NCBI RefSeq assembly: GCF_000236805.1
Contig: NZ_AGFX01000011.1
Location: forward strand, 558,001 to 622,000
DNA: 64,000 nt
Direction: 5' to 3'
From: Paenibacillus peoriae KCTC 3763
GTDB taxonomy: Bacteria; Bacillota; Bacilli; Paenibacillales; Paenibacillaceae
Numbering within the stretch: position 1 is the stretch's first letter; each line of letters begins with the position of its first letter. The notes below the pieces were generated by a model. The model did no database searches, was not told where the DNA came from, and saw nothing but the letters and a program-made list of their open reading frames with translations. Below, piece by piece: positions 37,197 through 44,824 of this stretch. Made by a program: the position numbers and the translations under genes.

Positions 37197-37637
37197 TTGA
37201 AGACAACTCATGTGGGAGAAATCCGAAAATTGGTGCGTAGACAGGTCGGAACTATTAATACGAAGTTTGAGTTGAATCTAGCGGTAAAAGAAGAAAAGCT
37301 GGAGAAGGGATTTCAAATGGTAGCAGACGCTCCTGAGATAATTATTTATGATCCCAATGAGATAAAAGATGTATTTAACAACCCGCGCTTTTTTGATCAG
37401 GCTGGCGTGTCGACAATAGCCAATTTAATAAAGATTCTAATTGCACACGAAACTGGACACTTAATTGATTATAAGAGAAATAGTTTTCTTTTTTATAACA
37501 AAGGCCATGAAGAACAAATGGAGTTAAATGCATGGAAGATAGGCGAGCAATACATTGATGATGAAATTAGAAGTGAATATGAAACATTTAAGGATTTTTC
37601 ATTAGATTCATACCGTAGATCAAACAAATTTAAGTAA
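37197..37637 (+). CDS. Zincin-like metallopeptidase domain protein
   Basis: The 146-residue protein from TTG 37197 after GGGAGGATAGG. The helix LIKILIAHETGHLID carries an HExxH zinc motif (about residue 87), and an Asp/Glu-rich segment EEQMELNAWKIGEQY about 24 residues later supplies a likely third ligand (Glu). This is the layout of compact peptidases of the ImmA/IrrE type. In islands these often cleave a repressor, but no partner repressor is adjacent here. Confidence 0.65.
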   Translation: MKTTHVGEIRKLVRRQVGTINTKFELNLAVKEEKLEKGFQMVADAPEIIIYDPNEIKDVFNNPRFFDQAGVSTIANLIKILIAHETGHLIDYKRNSFLFYNKGHEEQMELNAWKIGEQYIDDEIRSEYETFKDFSLDSYRRSNKFK

Positions 37638-37676
37638 TAGAATAAAAGATGTGTTTTAAATGAAAGGTGTGCGACC

Positions 37677-38034
37677 ATGACAAATAAGATTAATCTCTAC
37701 GTAGACGACCTCAGAGACTGTCCAGATGGCTTTGTGGTCGCTCGCACATACTATGAAGCAATACATATCCTTGAAACCAGAATTTCTTACGTTAGACCAT
37801 GATCTAGGCGAAGATGTTGATGGCAAAGAGCTACCTAATGGATATGACTTGGTGAAGTACTTCTGTGAGCATGGATTGAGGGCTGATAAGATTTATTTAC
37901 ATACAGACAACCCAGTGGGACGCAAGAATATGTATGAGACTTTGTTGGCAGCTCAACGGAGAGGGTTTATCGATGAGGTAATTGAAATTTATCATTATCC
38001 TATAACGGTGAATAAGTATTCTGGTAGCTGGTAA
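37677..38034 (+). pseudogene. Cyclic-phosphate-processing receiver-like protein, frameshifted
   Basis: Frame 1 from ATG 37677 encodes INLYVDDLRDCPDGFVVART followed by YYEAIHILE and stops at 37802. The overlapping +1 frame continues with EFLTLDHDLGEDVDGKELPN and GYDLVKYFCEHGLRADKIYL to 38034. Together they give one receiver-like fold with the DD and DHDLG acidic motifs. The break lies at about 37765-37785. Family members are proposed to process cyclic phosphates and occur in defence loci. A sequencing error is possible, but neighbouring genes are intact. Confidence 0.7.
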
Positions 38035-38069
38035 GTTAAAGGCATGTTTTATCTTGGAGAGGTGAACTT

Positions 38070-38687
38070 ATGATAAAAATGAATCTACTACAAAACGGGA
38101 CTGATTCTCTTAAATCTGCATATGATAAAATGCAAAAGTTGAACGAATTAGAGGAGGGGCTAGATCATTATCTTAAAGATATTGTGTTCTTCCTTAATCA
38201 CGGAATTGAAATTTTATTTAAGCTTGTCTTGAAAAATAAGGGAGAAGAACTGATTTTCTCTAATATAAAAAAGTACAACATTGCAAAAGAGGAGCAGATT
38301 AGAACGGAAAGGGATAATGTTTTTCAAGTAAATCCAAATTTAAAGACAGTTTCATTGATGGAGGCAATTGAAAAGTGCAAAAAAAATGAATTCGAAATAA
38401 GTGATGAGTACGATAATTCATTGATTTATCTCAATAAAATGAGAAATCAATTTATGCATTATGAAATCGAAATTTCTGATGAGGAAATGTTAAGATTGTT
38501 AATCAAATTGCAATTAGTTTATGAGTTAAGCTTAGAATTTTTCTCTAAATATATCAATAAACTTAATGAACATATTGATAATGCAAGATTTGAGGTGGAA
38601 ATTGATGATCATGGTGACATACTGGCTGAATTGCAAAAAGAAGCTGACTATGAACATTATTTAGAAGAAATGATGGGATTGGAATAA
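38070..38687 (+). CDS. HEPN-like domain protein
   Basis: The 205-residue all-helical protein has FFLNHGIEILFKLVLKNKGE in its first half and MRNQFMHYEIEIS at about 135. The latter is an R-x4-H motif preceded by Asn, typical of HEPN RNases. Acidic C-terminus (EIDDHGDILAELQKEADYEH). HEPN proteins act in toxin-antitoxin and abortive infection systems. A nucleotidyltransferase partner is not seen next to it. GGAGAGGTGAACTT precedes the ATG. Confidence 0.6.
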   Translation: MIKMNLLQNGTDSLKSAYDKMQKLNELEEGLDHYLKDIVFFLNHGIEILFKLVLKNKGEELIFSNIKKYNIAKEEQIRTERDNVFQVNPNLKTVSLMEAIEKCKKNEFEISDEYDNSLIYLNKMRNQFMHYEIEISDEEMLRLLIKLQLVYELSLEFFSKYINKLNEHIDNARFEVEIDDHGDILAELQKEADYEHYLEEMMGLE

Positions 38688-38723
38688 AATGAAAGTTAGA
38701 TCAAAATGTAAGGAGAATTATCA

Positions 38724-39335
38724 ATGGCCTATACCTCTAAAGAATGGTTGAATAGAATAAGAAGCAGGACAGACATGAGTAGTTATTTATTTCATTTAAC
38801 TAAATCCAATGATTTTCTTGATGGCAAAGATGTATTGTTGAAAATTTTGCAAGAGAAAACTTTGATTGGCAGCAAAAACTCTGGTTACATCATAGGTAAA
38901 AATAAGGCAGTTTGCTTTCAAGATGTCCCTCCATATAGCCTCTCTCAGAATTGTTTCCATGAACAGCAAATTAGAAAACTCAACAGTTGGTCAAAGATTA
39001 GGTATAAACCTATTGGTTTGGCATTTCCTAAGCATTATGTTTACCAAAAAGGTGGGCGACCAGTTATTTACGATGAATCATCTCTAGCAAAGGAATATCT
39101 ACCAGAAGAAGAATGGTGGAGAATTGTTGATTTTGACTTGACAGATAAAAGTAAAATAACCGATTGGACTCATGAAAGAGAATGGAGAGTAAAGGGTGAT
39201 TTTACTTTTGATCTTTCTAAAGCAGTAATTCTTCTTCCAACGAGCAAAAATTATAAGGAATTTTTAGATAGAGCGCCCGATTCTCTTTTAAAGGGGATAG
39301 CTGGTGTTGTCTTGTTAGATCCTGTTTTATCATAA
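38724..39335 (+). CDS. DUF2971-like protein, unknown function
   Basis: The 203-residue protein has SSYLFHLTKSNDFLDGKDVL, KAVCFQDVPPYSL, IGLAFPKHYVYQKGGRPVIY and TDWTHEREWRVKGDF in order. This His/Thr start, CF-x-D/E-x-P, and HEREWR layout is seen in DUF2971 and in proteins annotated as AbiGi-like or ADP-ribosyltransferase-like in defence islands. Enzymatic activity is unproven. A hairpin terminator closes the gene cluster 28 bp downstream. Confidence 0.55.
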   Translation: MAYTSKEWLNRIRSRTDMSSYLFHLTKSNDFLDGKDVLLKILQEKTLIGSKNSGYIIGKNKAVCFQDVPPYSLSQNCFHEQQIRKLNSWSKIRYKPIGLAFPKHYVYQKGGRPVIYDESSLAKEYLPEEEWWRIVDFDLTDKSKITDWTHEREWRVKGDFTFDLSKAVILLPTSKNYKEFLDRAPDSLLKGIAGVVLLDPVLS

Positions 39336-39362
39336 AATGTAGATTTTAAAATATCAACAATC

Positions 39363-39453
39363 GCTATTTTAAAGCTATAATTCAGCTCTAAATAGCAATC
39401 TTTAATGAATATGATATTCAACAAATAAGCCTAGATAAATTTCTAGGCTCTTT
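39363..39453 (+). terminator. Two hairpins closing the defence-like cluster
   Basis: GCTATTTTAAAGCT / AGCTCTAAATAGC (39363-39396) and AGCCTAGA / TCTAGGCT (39428-39449), the latter followed by CTTTG. The T runs are weak. The gap 39454-39656 holds nothing I can assign. Confidence 0.55.
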
Positions 39454-39656
39454 GCCGTATCTATGTAGGTGATGATTGTAGGTTATTCTCCTGTTTCCTC
39501 GAACTGCATCAATACAGATATGTCTTTAATGTTCGGGGCTTTAATATCCTATGAACGATACTCAAAATCAAAATGTAAAAGAGTCATTTTATCATCATAA
39601 TAAGCACTATAACGTTGACAATACATCCTATTAAATCAATCAAGGAGTGATAACCA

Positions 39657-39764
39657 TGTATAAATGTGGACGACTCATAAGGGGTAAACTTTTCTTACAG
39701 ACTTGGGATGGTCAATTAATCAGTCTGAAAGTGCTGGCTCAGGCTGACAGAAAGGCTATGTAAC
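39657..39764 (+). CDS. Possible small protein (35 residues)
   Basis: ATG 39657 after AAGGAGTGATAACC opens a 35-codon frame (MYKCGRLIRGKLFLQTWDGQ, then a Leu/Ala/Lys tail). The ribosome site is good but the product is not recognised. The segment 39765-39935 contains no further convincing frame. Confidence 0.35.
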
Positions 39765-39939
39765 ATCATTTGTAGACGATTGGTGAAAGGGGCGGCAGGG
39801 AAGGATGTAAGGCTTGAGAGAAGATTAGAGATTAGGAAGCAACTTACTATGATTCGACGTGTAAAGAGGAAACTGAAACAAGAGAGAAAGTGCATATAGT
39901 TCAGGGAGCGTCAAATTTAGCCCCCCTTGATATGTAACT

Positions 39940-39966
39940 AAGCGCCTAGCGATAGGGGCTTTTTTG
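39940..39966 (+). terminator. Terminator
   Basis: AAGCGCCTA / TAGGGGCTT with a GCGA loop (one G-G mismatch), followed by TTTTTTG. Confidence 0.65.
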
Positions 39967-39985
39967 TTACCAATATTATAGGTCG

Positions 39986-40014
39986 TTGCTGATAAAAAGA
40001 TGATGATGTATAAT
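39986..40014 (+). promoter_or_regulatory. Sigma-A promoter for the small membrane protein gene
   Basis: TTGCTG (39986-39991), 17-bp spacer, TATAAT (40009-40014); the start codon at 40062 is 48 bp downstream. Confidence 0.65.
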
Positions 40015-40061
40015 TAAACATAAATAGATATTTTTACAATACTATAAAAGGAGCTGGATTA

Positions 40062-40286
40062 ATGAATAGGAGAGCGGCTGGAGTCTCATTTTGTTTTATA
40101 GCATCTATATTGTTTGTCTCTAGATATTTTATTGTAACAAGTGGTGTAGTAAATTACGCTGATTCGCCATTGGATATAGCATTGGATAGGTTAAAAGGAC
40201 ATGATGTTCTACTCGTGCTAAGTATTATATCTTTAATCATAGGAGTTACTTATATCATTATTGGGGAAGTAAAAAAAGATAAATAA
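40062..40286 (+). CDS. Small two-helix membrane protein
   Basis: The 74-residue protein has two membrane helices (VSFCFIASILFVSRYFIV and VLLVLSIISLIIGVTYIIIG) joined by a short acidic loop, with a basic C-terminus. AAAGGAGCTGGATTA precedes the ATG, and a good promoter lies upstream. Function unknown. Confidence 0.7.
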   Translation: MNRRAAGVSFCFIASILFVSRYFIVTSGVVNYADSPLDIALDRLKGHDVLLVLSIISLIIGVTYIIIGEVKKDK

Positions 40287-40390
40287 ATGCTTATCATCAA
40301 GTAGACAACAATAATCTGTACTATGATCTCTTAACTGTCTGGCACAAGAAAATAAGGAGGTTATCCCTATTTAGAATAACCTCCCTCTGA

Positions 40391-41128
40391 TTAATTAATA
40401 GGAGCAGTTTTAACGGTTAAGATACCATCAGTACGACCACTAACTTCCCTTGCGATGTATATCTCAGTGTATTTATTTGTTCTTACTGAGCCGTTTAACG
40501 AATAGTATTCTTTCAAATAACCGAAAGATTTATCCATAATAGGTGTAAATTCAGCCCAACTCATATAATTAGGTCTTATAGTAGTGGTTGTTGTATCAGA
40601 AAAAGTAGTTGTTTTAGACCAGCCACCTCCTAAAGTTCCTGTAACAGCATTTTTGTGCTCATAGGAAAGACTAATATTTGCTTGCCATGTCTGACTTGTA
40701 GAAGAGGAAATTGCTCTTGTAGCATTATCTTGAGTGCGGTTATATACATATGGGGAAACACGTTTTCTAAGAGAATCCATAGGAACAGCAGATTTGAATG
40801 TGGATTGTTCATATCGCCAATAGTATTCGTTAATTGCATTTGGTGTAATAGCACCGTTATTTTGTGAATTTTTTTGGCTAGAATCTTTGTCTAACTCTAA
40901 TTGTGCGCTCTTGTTAGCCTCTTCTTCTTGAGCTTTATAAGCTTGGAGTTCTTCTTTGCTAAGTTCAACTAATCCATTGTCAGTTACACGATATGCTTGA
41001 ACAATTTCACCTTCAACTGCTGGTTTTGCTGAAATAGAATCATTACTAGATGTGGCGTGTACACCTGTAGGAAGTAACATTAATCCAACTAAAAGCAGGC
41101 TTGAAAATTTCGCTACTAATTTCTTCAT
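40391..41128 (-). CDS. Secreted protein of unknown function
   Basis: The 245-residue protein has a clear signal peptide (about 1-26, LVAKFSSLLLVGLMLLPTG, cut near VHA). It continues with an acidic coiled segment (about 50-95) and a beta-rich C-terminal domain. That domain alternates Ser/Thr and aromatic residues (ATRAISSSTSQTWQANISLS, then GTLGGGWSKTTTFSDTTTTT), recalling amphipathic hairpins of small beta-pore-forming proteins, though this is only an impression. It is the only minus-strand gene of the island and has its own promoter. Confidence 0.7.
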   Translation of the reverse strand: MKKLVAKFSSLLLVGLMLLPTGVHATSSNDSISAKPAVEGEIVQAYRVTDNGLVELSKEELQAYKAQEEEANKSAQLELDKDSSQKNSQNNGAITPNAINEYYWRYEQSTFKSAVPMDSLRKRVSPYVYNRTQDNATRAISSSTSQTWQANISLSYEHKNAVTGTLGGGWSKTTTFSDTTTTTIRPNYMSWAEFTPIMDKSFGYLKEYYSLNGSVRTNKYTEIYIAREVSGRTDGILTVKTAPIN

Positions 41129-41156
41129 TTTTTTCCTCCTTTTTCAATATACAGCT

Positions 41157-41186
41157 AGTATATTTATTTTATATACCTATAGTCAA
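41157..41186 (-). promoter_or_regulatory. Promoter of the minus-strand secreted protein gene
   Basis: On the minus strand, TTGACT (41181-41186) and TATACT (41157-41162) are 18 bp apart. AAAGGAGG lies just before the start codon at 41128. Confidence 0.65.
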
Positions 41187-41248
41187 CCTGAAAAAGGAAT
41201 TATAGTCCATATATACTATGTTTTTGATGCAAAAGAACTGGAAATTTA

Positions 41249-41401
41249 ATGGTAAAAAATGAAAGTGAAAGATTTAATGAAATTCTTTTATTGCTTGGAG
41301 TGAATTGGAAAACAATAAATAATTATGCCGATGGATCTACTATACTTATCCAAAATAATATGGGGAATTATCCCTATCTGTTATATTATAAGGAAGTGTG
41401 A
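41249..41401 (+). CDS. Possible small protein (50 residues)
   Basis: ATG 41249 opens a 50-codon frame (MVKNESERFNEILLLLGVNW, then a Tyr/Asn-rich tail). No strong ribosome site precedes it. It may be the first of three tightly spaced small genes ahead of the zinc-ribbon protein. Not recognised. Confidence 0.35.
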   Translation: MVKNESERFNEILLLLGVNWKTINNYADGSTILIQNNMGNYPYLLYYKEV

Positions 41402-41437
41402 AAAAGAGCAAAAACAGCTAAGGAGGGTTATATTTTA

Positions 41438-41557
41438 TTGTCTGATAAACCAGACATTTATTCTAGGGACGGATTTAAGATAAAGAAGACATACTCAATA
41501 AGAAGATTTATTCAAAGACAATCAATTCATAGTATTGGAGATGTTGATATAAAATGA
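41438..41557 (+). CDS. Small basic protein coupled to the zinc-ribbon protein
   Basis: TTG 41438 after AAGGAGGGTTATATTT opens 39 codons (SDKPDIYSRDGFKIKKTYSI, then RRFIQRQSIHS). Its TGA overlaps the next gene's ATG as ATGA, a classic translational coupling. Function unknown. Confidence 0.5.
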   Translation: MSDKPDIYSRDGFKIKKTYSIRRFIQRQSIHSIGDVDIK

Positions 41558-42024
41558 ATCAAAACAAGTTACACACAATGACCTACACACTAAACAGCGG
41601 TATTAAAGGAACTGTCAATCTGTCCAGTAAACAAATACAGGACTGGATAGAATCGTATCGTGTAGGAAGTAAATATGTAACAACAGTAGGCAAAGAACAT
41701 TTTGGTTTAAACCCAGAGCTTGTAGCAGATTTCAAGGTACATAATGAATTTTCAGAGCAGAGGGAACATGTAGCAGCAATACAACCTACAGCAGCAAGCA
41801 AGGCCACTGAGCAGTTAGCAAGTGCATACAGCCAGCACAAGGTATTGATTCAGGTAGAATGTAAATGTGGAGCTTCATATATAGAAGGATCAGCGTACAA
41901 GAGGAACAAGTGGGGCTGTAAAAAATGCGGTGATATTGTGTTTTTGGATGGAAAGAAAGACATGGTGGATACAGTAAAAAGTAAAGCGTGGTATATGACT
42001 AATAGGTATTTCGTGGAGAGGTGA
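41554..42024 (+). CDS. Zinc-ribbon protein of unknown function
   Basis: The 156-residue protein has a C-terminal zinc ribbon (VECKCGASYIEG with C-x-C, then WGCKKCGDIVF with C-x2-C, about residues 103-130) and a Ser/Thr-rich N-terminal half without recognisable domain. Such proteins are common cargo of phages and islands. It is coupled to the 39-residue frame upstream through an ATGA overlap. Confidence 0.65.
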   Translation: MNQNKLHTMTYTLNSGIKGTVNLSSKQIQDWIESYRVGSKYVTTVGKEHFGLNPELVADFKVHNEFSEQREHVAAIQPTAASKATEQLASAYSQHKVLIQVECKCGASYIEGSAYKRNKWGCKKCGDIVFLDGKKDMVDTVKSKAWYMTNRYFVER

Positions 42025-42074
42025 TGAGGATTTAACGTGTGTCGGTTGAAAAAAATAATTAAGGGTGATTTGTA

Positions 42075-42524
42075 ATGAAAAGAAATCTTATCATATTGTT
42101 TTTGATGCTATTAATAGCAGCAGTTTTTTCTGGAGCGATTTATGCTGAAGATGTATCCAAACCTAAAGTATATGTTAATAATGAGAGACTTGATTCTGAA
42201 ACTTTTATTGCCTATTCTGGAGTAACAATGGTTCCATTTCGTGATATCTTCGCAAGATATGACATGGAAGTTAAATGGGATAACGTTCAAAAAATAGTAC
42301 TCGCTTCAAGTAAGGACGGTTCTATTGTAATAAAATTGGCTCAGGATAGTAACGATGGTTATGTGAATAACAAAAAGTATAACCTGACGCAATCCCCGGC
42401 TTTAGTCAATGGAGTTTTATATGTGAATCTTAGGTTCATTAGTGAATCAATAGGTGCGAAAGTAAATTATGATAAACCATCACTTTCTATACACATAACT
42501 CTCCCTAAAGTTGAAACAGAATAG
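42075..42524 (+). CDS. Secreted copper-amine-oxidase-N-domain protein
   Basis: The 149-residue protein has a signal peptide (about 1-24, IILFLMLLIAAVFSGAIYA) followed by one copper-amine-oxidase-N-like domain (VTMVPFRDIFARYDMEVKWD and GVLYVNLRFISESIGAKVNY). The same domain appears in the chromosomal hydrolase at 2670, but here it stands alone. Probably a surface or secreted binding module. A strong terminator follows. Confidence 0.8.
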   Translation: MKRNLIILFLMLLIAAVFSGAIYAEDVSKPKVYVNNERLDSETFIAYSGVTMVPFRDIFARYDMEVKWDNVQKIVLASSKDGSIVIKLAQDSNDGYVNNKKYNLTQSPALVNGVLYVNLRFISESIGAKVNYDKPSLSIHITLPKVETE

Positions 42525-42532
42525 AGACTTTG

Positions 42533-42560
42533 CCCCGGACTATTCCGGGGTTATTTTTTT
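42533..42560 (+). terminator. Terminator
   Basis: CCCCGGA / TCCGGGG with a CTAT loop, then a long T run. Confidence 0.88.
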
Positions 42561-43415
42561 TGCATTGAACTAATTTTAAGGGATCAACAGTTACAGTTCG
42601 TGAGGTTAGAGAGGTAAAGTTGAGTTTCTTCTATGTATATAGAACCAACTTGATAGAGTGAAAATACATGAAAATAACACTTCCACTCCGCTATTCGTGT
42701 TACGATTCACGATACGTGTGTGCTGTGTTTAAAAACGTAGATAAATAAAGGGTTTTCCAATTTTAGATTTTTAGCAATTTAATTTATAAAAATCGAATAA
42801 TCCGTTGATGTATCAAGCTTTTTTACACACTATTTCTCGATACCTACGATTGAAACCACGATGCAAAGTAATTCTTCACGAATCCCTTTATTTATCTATT
42901 CTTTTGCTGTTTTTACGATATGGTGCGATGTAAATATATTCAGGTACAATTTTGAACCACAATGACTCAAAAAACCATATGGAATATGGAATTTATGAAC
43001 ATAAGGCCAAGTTTCACGATTGAGCTTCGATACGGGTGTCGATGCAGGTTATCTCTATAGTGCGCTCAAAGTTGGGCATACCCCTATAATGGTTAACACA
43101 GCGTCAACTAGTATATCGACTTCGAAATTTTCTAAGTTGGTCATTGGGTTGGATGCGATGTCGCAACTATTCATATGAGTGATAACCAATTTGGTTAATA
43201 TCGTCTTGAATTTCAAGATGGTTATTTTTGACCGACCATTGTTCGGGCAGAACGTTGTATAATTAATAATTTTCATCAATTTTAGTAATGCCACATAATG
43301 TAGATTATGTTGCAAAATGAATGGGATAACAGTATAATTAGAGTATAAAATGCAACATAATTTATAAGGAATCTCCTCAAATTGAATGCAACATAATTGT
43401 ATGGGAGTGGTGAAG
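42561..43415. other. 850-bp AT-rich non-coding stretch before integrase 2
   Basis: No gene is seen. A 15-bp perfect inverted repeat (TAGATAAATAAAGGG at 42738-42752, complement at 42884-42898) encloses 131 bp. CACGAT/ACGAT-type words recur many times (for example near 42704, 42862, 42873, 43017). Close to integrase 2, TGCAACATAAT occurs at 43351-43361 and 43387-43397, and in reverse at 43304-43314. This could be an att or arm-site region, or a replication origin with iterons. Confidence 0.5.
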
Positions 43416-44270
43416 ATGATCCAAGCTTTTGAAGAATACTTACGGCAGAATGAAAAAAGTCCGAATACGATTAAAAGTTACATACTTAATGTAAGTGGAT
43501 TTGTGAAATGGTTTGATGAGAGCAAAGGAATAGAGTTCAAGAAGCTGCATAGAGAGAATGTGAAGGATTACATAAGTTACCTCAAAACAGTGAAGAAGCT
43601 TGCCCCTGTTTCCATTAATGCTAAAATCAGCGCACTCATCAAGTTTAACGATTACTTGATTGAATCAGGAGTACAGACAGAGGCTGCAATTAATAAAAAG
43701 GATATGTTAAAGATTCAACGTCAATATGCTTCACTGGCTACTGTTGGACTTGCTGACGTTGAGAAGTTCAGACAATTGGTGCTGGAACATGAGTCAAAAC
43801 GTAACTATGCTATCGTGTCATTGTTGGCCTACTGTGGACTACGGATTAGTGAAGCTCTAAATGTCGGCATGAATGATTTTAATCTGACTTCAAGAGAGTT
43901 AATCGTATCTGAAGGCAAAGGAAAGAAGACTAGAACTGTGTTTATGGGAGACAAGGCGAGCACAGCTATACAAAGTTGGATTAAAGATCGCTCAGACAAA
44001 GGTATTACAAGTGATTATCTGTTCCCAAGTAACAGAGGAGGTAAATTAGATAGAACCGTTATTAATAAGCTTTTCAATAAATATTCAGCTATTGTTGGAA
44101 AGGAAATAACTCCTCACGATCTGAGGCATTTCTTTTGTTCTTATGCGTTAGAAAGTGATATGTCAGTCCATGAAGTAGCGAATCAAGCAGGGCATAGTAA
44201 CATTCATACTACGCTCTTGTATGCTAATCCTACAAAGCAAAAGATGATTGAGAAGATGAACAGACTCTAA
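43416..44270 (+). CDS. Tyrosine recombinase/integrase (integrase 2)
   Basis: The 284-residue protein resembles XerC/XerD-type and transposon-encoded recombinases. It has an N-terminal core-binding domain (QAFEEYLRQNEKSPNTIKSY) and a catalytic domain with Arg in YCGLRISEALNV, Lys in GKGKKTRTV, HDLRHFF, GHSNIHTT and Tyr in LLYANPTK. ATG 43416 after GGGAGTGGTGAAG is preferred over an earlier in-frame ATG that lies inside a TGCAACATAAT repeat. It differs from integrase 1 and may serve a nested element or resolve dimers. Confidence 0.9.
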   Translation: MIQAFEEYLRQNEKSPNTIKSYILNVSGFVKWFDESKGIEFKKLHRENVKDYISYLKTVKKLAPVSINAKISALIKFNDYLIESGVQTEAAINKKDMLKIQRQYASLATVGLADVEKFRQLVLEHESKRNYAIVSLLAYCGLRISEALNVGMNDFNLTSRELIVSEGKGKKTRTVFMGDKASTAIQSWIKDRSDKGITSDYLFPSNRGGKLDRTVINKLFNKYSAIVGKEITPHDLRHFFCSYALESDMSVHEVANQAGHSNIHTTLLYANPTKQKMIEKMNRL

Positions 44271-44298
44271 ATTTATGTGTGTACATTACGTACACTTT

Positions 44299-44332
44299 AC
44301 AAGCCTAGATAATATGTCTAGGCTTGTATTGC
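44299..44332 (+). terminator. Terminator after integrase 2
   Basis: ACAAGCCTAGA / TCTAGGCTTGT stem. A palindrome GTGTAC-5 bp-GTACAC (44279-44295) lies just before it. The T tract is short. Confidence 0.65.
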
Positions 44333-44664
44333 ATCTGCTGATCAATATCGATAGATACAGAATATACGGTGGGGGGTATTTTACATCTGAAACAACACTT
44401 TAATTTCCAAATATACCCCAAGCACATCTACTCCGACACTCATGTTATTTTTCGACTCGATACAGTTTCGTATTCCTGAAGGTTGCTTATATGCTACACA
44501 TCAAGTTTAAGATGAATCCATAGATAAATCACAATGAAATATGAACATAACTATTCAATCTGGTGACTTTGTATTAGATGAGTTGTATTCTGATTTTCCA
44601 CAATAAACTATACATAAGCAAAATGATGATATCCTTAATCACGAAGTCTTTATAAACTACCCAA

Positions 44665-44724
44665 AAAGGTATCTTAAGTAAATATCTGAAAGGTATATGA
44701 TTTTGTTCCAGAATATGGTACAAT
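44665..44724 (+). promoter_or_regulatory. Candidate operator and promoter of signalling module A
   Basis: Two AAAGGTAT sites (44665-44672 and 44689-44696) start 24 bp apart. The second overlaps the -35 zone of a TACAAT -10 element near 44715. The same two sites, with the same 24-bp spacing, occur in module B. They are good candidates for binding by the cognate receptor. Confidence 0.55.
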
Positions 44725-44824
44725 TATGAGCAATTAAACCGCCATTTTACTACTTGTTTCAAAATTACATAATTTTTTTAACTATGCATTTATAGTGAGT
44801 TTACGCTGAAAGGGTGGTTTATAC

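Noticed and set aside
42561-43415. CRISPR array suggested by repeated CACGAT words
   Set aside because: The words are short, unevenly spaced and lack unique spacers of uniform length.
43386-43415. Integrase 2 starting at 43386
   Set aside because: That ATG is part of a TGCAACATAAT repeat and has no ribosome site; GGGAGTGGTGAAG precedes ATG 43416.
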